From: RXOA01 sp964547105
GTDB taxonomy: Bacteria; Bipolaricaulota; Bipolaricaulia; UBA7950; UBA9294
Assembly: GCA_964547105.1 (NCBI GenBank)
Contig: CAZJLO010000090.1
Location: 1 to 5,075, forward strand
Length of the DNA: 5,075 nt
Direction: 5' to 3'
Shown here one piece after another: positions 1-5,075 of this stretch. The translations under genes were made by a program, and so were the position numbers. Each line of letters opens with the position of its first letter. The stretch's first letter is position 1. The notes below the pieces were generated by a model. The model was given only the letters and a program-made list of their open reading frames with translations, was not told the DNA's origin and made no database searches.

Positions 1-571
1 AGACATACAGATGGGAGAGAACGCTTGAGAGAGTGGCGGTCGTTGCCAGGTGAAGTCCCACAAATCGGCTTGTCGAGCGGCTGTCAAGCTGATTGGAACC
101 AAGACCTTGGATCGGTGAGACATCGACGGAATACCCCAAAGGAGTGAACAGACTCGTCGCGAACTCGCCCCCCGTTTCATCCGGAACAACGGCGAGTTCG
201 ACCTCGAGAGGAATTGGTGTCACGACAAGTTCAGGTCTCTCTTTGCATCGTCCCGCAAGAGCGGTGCTGAAGACCTGCGCGATCGCAACGCTCATCAAAG
301 AGGAGCTGATGTACGGCCTCTCATTGACATAGTCTCCCAGGGACGGGCGAGGCATGCCCCGCGCCTTGGCAGAGCGAGGACAACGAGCAAGTTGGAAGGG
401 ATCAATGTCCAGGAGAAGGGCTGCCGTGCACACATCGTCAGAGGCAACCGGATAGAAGACATGTGCCGTCCCAAAGGGCGCCGGGAAGAGCTGGCAGCGA
501 TCGGGATGTTTGCAGAGCAAGTAGCCAAGATCTCTGGCTGGTGTGTATGTCGTTGTGATGGTGAGAAGCAT
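1..571 (-). CDS. hen1: Hen1, 3'-terminal RNA ribose 2'-O-methyltransferase, N-terminal part (cut by window edge)
   Basis: The minus strand is open from an ATG at 571-569 to the window edge, giving 190 codons with no stop. The protein starts MLLTITTTYTPARDLGYLL and carries the conserved bacterial Hen1 N-terminal blocks: GTAHVFYP at about residues 34-41, DYVNERPYISSS at 80-91, FSTALAGRCKERPEL at 101-115, VTPIPLEVEL at 117-126 and SHLYV at 186-190. I recognise these from memory of the family. Bacterial Hen1 2'-O-methylates the 3' end of cleaved RNA so that the site resists being cut again after sealing. Its N-terminal domain, the part seen here, binds Pnkp and activates its RNA ligase activity. 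The methyltransferase domain with its metal-binding residues lies beyond position 1, and pnkp commonly adjoins hen1, so it is expected further left. The start is supported by a GGAGAAGG ribosome binding site 8 bases upstream. The gene is divergent from the AAA+ gene. Confidence 0.93.
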   Translation of the reverse strand, partial: MLLTITTTYTPARDLGYLLCKHPDRCQLFPAPFGTAHVFYPVASDDVCTAALLLDIDPFQLARCPRSAKARGMPRPSLGDYVNERPYISSSLMSVAIAQVFSTALAGRCKERPELVVTPIPLEVELAVVPDETGGEFATSLFTPLGYSVDVSPIQGLGSNQLDSRSTSRFVGLHLATTATLSSVLSHLYV

Positions 572-579
572 CTGTTCCG

Positions 580-587
580 CCTTCTCC
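580..587 (-). promoter_or_regulatory. Ribosome binding site of hen1
   Basis: Read on the minus strand this is GGAGAAGG, 8 bases before the ATG at 571. It is a good Shine-Dalgarno sequence and fixes the hen1 start, which also gives the expected MLLTIT beginning of the family. Confidence 0.8.
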
Positions 588-594
588 GACCCTG

Positions 595-611
595 CCGTGA
601 AACGTTCACGG
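595..611. promoter_or_regulatory. Perfect 7-bp inverted repeat upstream of hen1, operator-like
   Basis: CCGTGAA and TTCACGG flank a 3-base centre, making a compact palindrome 24-40 bases upstream of the hen1 start and next to its ribosome binding site. The internal 11-mer GTGAAACGTTC (597-607) recurs exactly at 5020-5030, and its first 8 bases recur at 864-871, upstream of the AAA+ gene. This suggests a binding site for a shared regulator, or alternatively an RNA hairpin in the hen1 leader. The palindrome is read directly from the sequence; its role is inferred. Confidence 0.5.
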
Positions 612-633
612 ATGAAGCAAGCTCATGGATCAT

Positions 634-657
634 GCACTTGTCGCAGCAAGCAAGTGC
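634..657. repeat. Inverted repeat, 7-bp arms with 10-base loop, in hen1 upstream region
   Basis: GCACTTG (634-640) and CAAGTGC (651-657) are perfect reverse complements around a 10-base loop. If hen1 transcription starts further right, this would form a stem in its leader RNA. No U-run follows on either strand, and no gene ends here, so it is not an intrinsic terminator. Confidence 0.45.
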
Positions 658-723
658 GCCATCGCAGCACTCCACCCGTGATTCGATGCCCCTTGTGGCG
701 CTGCCGTCATGTTTAGCGTCGAG

Positions 724-737
724 GCAATTCGCATTGC
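724..737 (-). repeat. Small inverted repeat that gives a GNRA-type loop on the minus strand
   Basis: On the minus strand this reads GCAAT-GCGA-ATTGC: a perfect 5-bp stem closed by GCGA, which fits the stable GNRA tetraloop class. It would lie in the hen1 leader if transcription starts near 760. A stem this short can arise by chance. Confidence 0.3.
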
Positions 738-767
738 TGAGCACAACAAGTACGATGGTTTCCAAGG

Positions 768-796
768 ATCATGCAGGAATTGCGGAGAACCGTCAA
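768..796 (-). promoter_or_regulatory. Candidate sigma-70-type promoter for hen1
   Basis: On the minus strand TTGACG (796-791) and CATGAT (773-768) are separated by 17 bases. They match the TTGACA/TATAAT consensus at 5 of 6 and 4 of 6 positions. The implied start near 760 would give a leader of roughly 190 bases before hen1, containing the three inverted repeats at 595-737. The match is modest and the organism's promoter rules are unknown. Confidence 0.3.
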
Positions 797-862
797 GGCA
801 AGAATCGCTTCTACCGGAGAATGGTATGTCTTAAGTGTAGGCGGGAGGACATGTGCCCTGCT

Positions 863-919
863 TGTGAAACGCCGGCACTGTTCTCTTCCTCCAATCCCAT
901 GACACTGATGACGCAGGGA
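863..919 (+). repeat. Conserved leader block, copy 1, upstream of the AAA+ gene
   Basis: This 57-base stretch aligns without gaps to 5019-5075. The first 8 bases (TGTGAAAC, 863-870) are identical, the next 17 match at only 3 positions, and the last 32 (888-919) match at 30, differing only at 899 and 906. The conserved core begins CCTCCAATCCC and ends GATGACGCAGGGA, running into the Shine-Dalgarno sequence of the AAA+ gene. The patchy conservation argues for a functional leader element rather than a simple recent duplication. No known riboswitch or leader family is recognised. Confidence 0.75.
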
Positions 920-922
920 GGT
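916..922 (+). promoter_or_regulatory. Strong ribosome binding site of the AAA+ gene, possibly masked by upstream CCTCC
   Basis: GGGAGGT lies 8 bases before the ATG at 931 and selects that start. It is complementary to CCTCC at 888-892 (GGAGG 917-921, loop of 24 bases), and GGGA 916-919 could alternatively pair with TCCC 895-898. Both complementary runs lie in the leader core that is repeated downstream of the gene, so translational masking is plausible but not shown. Confidence 0.75.
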
Positions 923-930
923 CGAAAGCG

Positions 931-3900
931 ATGCCGAACCCGAGCACAGTGAAGATTGCGGGAGTGGAGCTTGAGAAGCGAAGAAGCGTTCGCGATCCGC
1001 GTGTTCCCCGATCCAGTTGCAGGCTGGTGCTGACCGAGACGACCAAAGCCGCTTGTCGGCTGATCGCCGAAGCGGTCCGGCTGGGAGAGTCGCTGATGCT
1101 GGAAGGGGAAACCGGGGTGGGTAAGTCGGCGCTGATCCGCTTCCTCGCCTATCGCACGAAGACGCCTGTGTATTGGGTCAACCTCTCGGAGCAGACCGAT
1201 CCGTCGGAGCTGATCGGCAAGTACGCACCTACGGCGGAGCAAGATCGTTTCGAGTGGATCGACGGCGTGCTGATCCGGGCGATGAAGGAAGGAGCGTGGC
1301 TGTTCCTGGATGACATCAACCTGGCTCCGGCATCGATCCTGGAGCGGATGAACTCGCTGCTTGACGAGGACCGCTTCATCGCCGTCACCGAGCATGCGGG
1401 AGAGCGCGTTGAGCCGGCGGGCGGGTTTCGCCTCTTTGCCGCTCGGAATCCGCTTCACTACCAGGGACGTCAACGGCTGTCGGCGGCGTTCGTCAACAAG
1501 TTCACGCAGGTGTATGTCTCCGATCAAGCCGATGACGAGAAGGTCCGTATCCTCAGCCACGGGAAGGACGGACTGAGCCAGGCCACAGCGAAGGCGCTGG
1601 TCGCATTCGCCGGCGAGCTGGTGAAGGGATTGGAAGATGAGAAGCTCGACCGCAGCCGCTTGGGGGGGTACCGGTTCGGGCTACGGGACCTTCTGAGATG
1701 GAAGGCGTACATCCAGACGTACACCGTGGACGACGAGCAAGCCCTCACGACCGCGTTCGGACGCGGGGCGATGTACGTGTACTACGACCGGCTGGAGACG
1801 AGGGAAGCCAGGAAGCTGTGCTTCGACACGCTGAGCCGCTGCACGGTGGGCAAGGAACAGCTCAACCTTGTGGAGATCCTAGAAGGCCGCAACCTCGCGG
1901 CCGACATCCAACCGACGACGTCTGAGCTCTTTCGGGAGCTGACCAAGGGGATTGACCGCTGGGAGATCCATGCCGTGCAAGGTCTGGCGCGGGCGAAGCA
2001 CTGCGGCGGAGGTGTGTTCCAGGCAGCGGCGCTTGCTGCGATGCCGAGCATCAAGGCTGACTGGGCGGAGATCATTGAAGAGGAATTGGGTCAAGCCGTT
2101 TCCGACAAGTCGACGCTTGTGAGACAGCACGCTGTCAGTGCCATCCGGAGGCATGGATTCGCGTCTGATCGCACGCAGGGTCGTCTTGTGGAGCAGCTCG
2201 ATCGAGAGCGCTCTCCCGACGTCGGCCATGCGATTCTCGCAGCTCTTTGGGAATTCTCCCCGGTAAGTGAGGCGGCGGTTGCTGCGGCCATCAAGGCAGC
2301 GCACGACAAGAATGAGACAATCCGCAGTGGGGCACGGACATTTCTCGAGAAGGCAGCAAGCCAGGATGCCCACGCTGTCGATGCATTAGTCGCCGAACTC
2401 GGGGCAACCGGAGATGAAGGCTACGCGCTGAGGGTCATCGGAATCCTCGAACCGTTGGCACAGAGTCAACCGGATGTTGCAGACATCGTGCGGGGGAAAC
2501 TACACCAACTCTTGGAATCCAAAGACGAGGCGACGAAGGTTGAGGCAGCGTGGTTCCTCGTGGTCAAGTTCGATGAGCGAAGCCAAGACATCGTAGATCT
2601 CTTGCTGAAGACACTGAGGACGACCACCGCGGCGTCGCTCGCTCGCCGTGCGGTATCCGGCTTAACGGCGACCGGGAAGCAATCCCAGGTGCAGGTGGCG
2701 ATCCTGAAGCGGCTTCGATCAAACCACCCTCCGTTGGATGCTGCCGAGCTCCGGAGCGCGCTCTACGGCGCGTTGCGGGAGGATGAATTGCCGCAAGACA
2801 GCATTGCGTGGCTTACGGAACAACTGGGAAACTCCGAAGAGGCGCACTGGAAGATTCGGGTCGCGGTTGCGAAAGCGCTTGGTGGTGTCAATGTATCAAA
2901 GCTGGGCGTACTCGATGCGCTTCTCGATGCGTTCAGAGGTGATCCTACCCCTGCGGTGCAGGTGGCTACCGCACGTGCAATGATCTCCGGGGACGACGTG
3001 CCCGATGTTGTGTTGGACACGATGCTCCAGCATCTCAAGCAGCAGGAGTGGGTATACGTTACCCCTGATGATGAAGGTCGGGCCGACGTTGTCGGTGCCG
3101 TGGCCAATGCGTTGGGGTCCCGTGCCGCGGCCGATCCGCGGATCCTGGAGAGACTGCTTGAGATCGTCGATGGAGCGAGAGATGCAAATGCACGCCGGAA
3201 TGGATGGGGCGCACTTCAAACCTACTCGATTCGGGCAAAGAGCGAGGCGCGCGGCGGGGTTGTAGATGCAGCGATCAGGGCGTTGCGTGAGGATCCGGAG
3301 TTCTGGGTTCGACATCATGCTTGTGGTGTCTTGAGCCATCTGCCATGCTCGGAGGCGTCCCTGGACGCACTGATCGGCGGCATCGACCGCTGGGATGACT
3401 TCATAACAGTCCGAAACTGCTGCGAGGCGCTAGGGAAAATCGATGCAGCCTCAAAGCACGAGGAACTGGTTCCGATTCTTACCAAGCGGATCGAGGCAGA
3501 AGACGATGAACGGAGAATGGGTATCTCGGCTGCTTCTTGTTGTGCTTCGCTGCTTGGTGGGATTCTGGAGAAGACGGGCAGGGCAACGGACGACATTGTC
3601 GATCTGCTTGCGGGGCGATGCATGACGGAGAAGCATCGCAGTCTGTTCGCCGAGGCAATCGGACGCATCGGCAGGCCGACGGTCAAGGTGATAGAAGCTC
3701 TGATTCATCATCTCCAGGAGGAGAAGGATTGGCTCCGCAGGCGACGAGCCTACATTGCGCTCGGCCAACTAGGATCGACGGAGGACAACGTTGTTGAGGC
3801 GCTGTTTTCCAGACTGAAGCAGGAGACCGACGACCAAGCGCGCGGTGGAGCGATCCGGGCGATCATTCTTCTCTCGGAGAAAGACGCGTCGATCATGAAG

Positions 3901-5007
3901 CGAGCAACGAAACTCATCGATCAGCTGCCACGCGCTGCGGCGCTCGACGCATGGGGAGATCTTGGCTTGTTCTGTTTATCGAGACTCAACAAGGGTCCGC
4001 AAGGCGACTGGGATGCTGTTGACGAAGAGGCTCAGAAGAACAGGTCACGGATTTCGTTCTACCTCGATCCGTCTTGCCAGCCGACGGTACCGGAATCGCT
4101 GGAGGATCACATCGAGGGTTGCCGCGGCTCGGGCGGTTCGCGTGTTCCGGATGCTGAGGATGCGAGCTTGATTCTCACCCCAGGGACCGTCTCCCGCCTG
4201 CGCGGGCTTCTCGTGGCTGTTCGCATGAACCATGCGGTGGCACTGGTCGGGGAAACGGGTGTGGGGAAGACGGCGCTTGTGCGCTTCCTCGCGTCGCTGA
4301 CAAACCACAACTACGTCCGCATCAACCTCAAGGACATGGCCGAGGTCAGTGAGCTGGTCGGAGGGTACGTGCCTACCGAAGACGGGTCGCTGGTGTGGAA
4401 GGACGGGCTGTTGGTCCAGGCGATGAAGGAAGGGGACTGGGTGGTGCTCGACGAGGCGAACCTCGCCGGTCCGGGGGTTCTGGAGCGGCTGAACCAACTG
4501 CTGGATCCCGATGGGCAGATGGAGCTCCAGGAGTGTGGATGTGAAGACGGTGAGCCGATCCGTCCTCATCAGGACTTCCGCTTGTTTGTGACGATGAACC
4601 CCACCGACTACGCGGGACGGAACGCGATGTCTCCGGCGTTTGTGAACCGGTTCGTGATGAAGTGGTTCGACAAGCCGTCGGAAGCGGAGCTGACGCAGAT
4701 CGTCGCCGGCAAGTACGGAGTGGATGAGGACGTGGCGCGGCGACTGGTGACGTTCCACCAGGCGATCGCCAGCAGTGCGGAACACCGCGAGCTTGGGCGA
4801 CAGCGTGCTGAGCGGTATGTGTATACCTTGCGGGACCTACAGGCGGTGATGAATCGGCTGCGGAACGGTGGTGGAGGAAGCGGAGAAGATCTCTCGGCAG
4901 CGGATGTCGTCCGATGCGTGCAGGACGTCTACGGAGCGAGGCTGTCGCACAAGGAAGATCGAGACCTGTTCGAGACCCACGTCAGGGCGTGTCTCGAGGT
5001 CGGGTGA
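931..5007 (+). CDS. Large MoxR/midasin-like AAA+ - HEAT repeat - AAA+ fusion ATPase
   Basis: The 1358-residue protein has two AAA+ modules of the AAA_5 (dynein-related, MoxR/midasin) type around a helical-repeat middle. Module 1 (about residues 31-257): Walker A GETGVGKS 59-66, Walker B WLFLDDIN 123-130, sensor 1 FAARNP 169-174, arginine-finger region AAFVNKF 185-191, GLRDLLRW 250-257. The middle (about 331-1010) shows some 17 HEAT-like helix motifs, such as AVSAIRRHG, VAKALGGV, FAEAIGRIG and AYIALGQLG. Module 2 (about 1080-1307): GETGVGKT 1107-1114, VVLDEAN 1171-1177, FVTMNP 1219-1224, SPAFVNRF 1234-1241, TLRDL 1299-1303, followed by a glycine-rich stretch. No signal peptide or membrane segment is evident, so it is probably cytosolic. 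Relatives form ATP-driven rings that remodel protein or RNA-protein complexes, often with a vWA partner; none is encoded here. The HEAT part probably binds the client. Module 1 has DD instead of DE and NKF instead of NRF, so its ATPase may be weakened. Its divergent neighbour hen1 suggests an RNA-repair role. The domain calls are firm; the function is inferred. Confidence 0.92.
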   Translation: MPNPSTVKIAGVELEKRRSVRDPRVPRSSCRLVLTETTKAACRLIAEAVRLGESLMLEGETGVGKSALIRFLAYRTKTPVYWVNLSEQTDPSELIGKYAPTAEQDRFEWIDGVLIRAMKEGAWLFLDDINLAPASILERMNSLLDEDRFIAVTEHAGERVEPAGGFRLFAARNPLHYQGRQRLSAAFVNKFTQVYVSDQADDEKVRILSHGKDGLSQATAKALVAFAGELVKGLEDEKLDRSRLGGYRFGLRDLLRWKAYIQTYTVDDEQALTTAFGRGAMYVYYDRLETREARKLCFDTLSRCTVGKEQLNLVEILEGRNLAADIQPTTSELFRELTKGIDRWEIHAVQGLARAKHCGGGVFQAAALAAMPSIKADWAEIIEEELGQAVSDKSTLVRQHAVSAIRRHGFASDRTQGRLVEQLDRERSPDVGHAILAALWEFSPVSEAAVAAAIKAAHDKNETIRSGARTFLEKAASQDAHAVDALVAELGATGDEGYALRVIGILEPLAQSQPDVADIVRGKLHQLLESKDEATKVEAAWFLVVKFDERSQDIVDLLLKTLRTTTAASLARRAVSGLTATGKQSQVQVAILKRLRSNHPPLDAAELRSALYGALREDELPQDSIAWLTEQLGNSEEAHWKIRVAVAKALGGVNVSKLGVLDALLDAFRGDPTPAVQVATARAMISGDDVPDVVLDTMLQHLKQQEWVYVTPDDEGRADVVGAVANALGSRAAADPRILERLLEIVDGARDANARRNGWGALQTYSIRAKSEARGGVVDAAIRALREDPEFWVRHHACGVLSHLPCSEASLDALIGGIDRWDDFITVRNCCEALGKIDAASKHEELVPILTKRIEAEDDERRMGISAASCCASLLGGILEKTGRATDDIVDLLAGRCMTEKHRSLFAEAIGRIGRPTVKVIEALIHHLQEEKDWLRRRRAYIALGQLGSTEDNVVEALFSRLKQETDDQARGGAIRAIILLSEKDASIMKRATKLIDQLPRAAALDAWGDLGLFCLSRLNKGPQGDWDAVDEEAQKNRSRISFYLDPSCQPTVPESLEDHIEGCRGSGGSRVPDAEDASLILTPGTVSRLRGLLVAVRMNHAVALVGETGVGKTALVRFLASLTNHNYVRINLKDMAEVSELVGGYVPTEDGSLVWKDGLLVQAMKEGDWVVLDEANLAGPGVLERLNQLLDPDGQMELQECGCEDGEPIRPHQDFRLFVTMNPTDYAGRNAMSPAFVNRFVMKWFDKPSEAELTQIVAGKYGVDEDVARRLVTFHQAIASSAEHRELGRQRAERYVYTLRDLQAVMNRLRNGGGGSGEDLSAADVVRCVQDVYGARLSHKEDRDLFETHVRACLEVG

Positions 5008-5038
5008 GAACTGCCGGGTGTGAAACGTTCTGCGGTTC
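5008..5038 (+). other. Hairpin directly after the AAA+ gene stop codon, not a classical terminator
   Basis: GAACTGC (5008-5014) can pair with GCGGTTC (5032-5038), seven pairs including one G-T (G-U in RNA). The 17-base loop contains GTGAAACGTTC. No T-run follows, and the conserved leader core starts 6 bases later. It therefore looks more like part of a leader or spacer for a following gene than a stop for transcription. Confidence 0.4.
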
Positions 5039-5075
5039 AAATGCCTCCAATCCCTTGACACCGATGACGCAGGGA
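5019..5075 (+). repeat. Conserved leader block, copy 2, reaching the window end
   Basis: This is the ungapped counterpart of 863-919, with a 32-base core at 5044-5075 that matches at 30 positions. It contains TTGACA (5055-5060) where copy 1 has ATGACA. The window ends at GGGA, exactly inside what is the Shine-Dalgarno sequence in copy 1. By the same spacing a start codon would fall near 5087. This predicts a same-strand gene, probably in the same operon, beginning just outside the window. Confidence 0.75.

Larger units (their letters stand above)
572..930. other. Divergent intergenic region between hen1 and the AAA+ gene
   Basis: These 359 bases separate two gene starts and hold no convincing gene. 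Readings through them lack family motifs, and the longest one is antisense to hen1. What can be seen from left to right is: the hen1 ribosome binding site, a 7-bp inverted repeat (595-611), a second 7-bp inverted repeat (634-657), a 5-bp inverted repeat with a 4-base loop (724-737), a minus-strand promoter candidate (768-796), and the leader block of the AAA+ gene (863-919). The 10-mer GGATCATGCA occurs twice, at 627-636 and 766-775. No good plus-strand promoter is visible. The best is an extended -10-like TGGTATGTC at 822-830 with no matching -35, which I do not call. Confidence 0.7.

Noticed and set aside
295..765. Minus-strand 156-codon frame overlapping the hen1 start
   Set aside because: It is in a different frame from hen1, shows low-complexity arginine/serine-rich shadow sequence and has no recognisable motif.
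874..888. GGCAC-centred match to a sigma-54 promoter, as used by RtcR-controlled RNA-repair operons
   Set aside because: The -12 GC is TT at the required spacing, and the second leader copy lacks the motif altogether.
392..952. Plus-strand reading frame of 186 codons before the AAA+ gene
   Set aside because: Its first third is antisense to the clearly recognisable Hen1 N-terminus, it matches no family, it lacks a ribosome binding site and it overlaps the start of the AAA+ gene.
821..952. Short 43-codon reading frame with CxxC...CxxC, like a small zinc-binding peptide
   Set aside because: The GGAG before its ATG is only 2 bases away. Its frame crosses the repeated leader, where the two differences between copies in the 32-base core change the amino acid rather than being silent, so the conservation is not for protein.
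1662..1668. Run of seven G as a possible frameshift site in the AAA+ gene
   Set aside because: The frame stays open and module 1 motifs continue on both sides (through GLRDLLRW), so there is no sign of slippage or disruption.
5034..5046. GGTTCAAAT resembling a tRNA T-loop
   Set aside because: The flanking bases do not make the T-stem (the required G-C closing pair is absent) and no other tRNA arms are nearby.
5055..5060. TTGACA as a -35 box for the next gene
   Set aside because: Copy 1 has ATGACA at the same place, and a -10 at normal spacing would overlap the expected ribosome binding site and put the transcript start at or after the start codon.

Overview
This is a bacterial window of fairly high GC. 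It carries two divergently oriented protein genes with an RNA-repair flavour. The lineage cannot be fixed from the sequence: Hen1-type RNA repair is scattered over many bacterial phyla, and no rRNA or other marker is present.

Positions 1-571 (minus strand) hold the first 190 codons of a bacterial hen1, the 3'-terminal RNA ribose 2'-O-methyltransferase that works with the Pnkp kinase-phosphatase-ligase to seal and mark broken RNA. The gene runs off the left edge, so its methyltransferase domain and any pnkp partner lie outside. Positions 572-930 are a 359-bp divergent intergenic region. It contains a perfect 7-bp inverted repeat close to hen1, two further inverted repeats that could fold in a hen1 leader RNA, a weak minus-strand promoter candidate, and a conserved leader block just before the next gene.

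Positions 931-5007 (plus strand) are one 1358-codon gene. It encodes an unusual protein: a MoxR/midasin-like AAA+ ATPase module at each end and about 680 residues of HEAT-like helical repeats between them. The C-terminal AAA+ module has complete catalytic motifs. The N-terminal module has altered Walker B and arginine-finger positions, so the two may not be equivalent.

The most striking non-coding signal is a leader block upstream of the AAA+ gene (863-919) that reappears, ungapped, after its stop codon (5019-5075), up to the last base of the window. Its 3' part matches 30 of 32 bases and its 5' part starts with an exact 8-mer, while the 17 bases between them have diverged. In the first copy the block runs into the Shine-Dalgarno sequence and contains a complementary CCTCC. 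It probably precedes another gene of the same operon, starting a few bases beyond the window. A related 11-mer, GTGAAACGTTC, sits in the hen1 upstream palindrome and in the downstream copy, so hen1, the AAA+ gene and the next gene may share a control signal. My working model, which is inference, is a stress-responsive RNA-repair locus in which Hen1 (plus a likely Pnkp outside the window) is paired with a large AAA+/HEAT remodelling machine and at least one more gene under the same leader.
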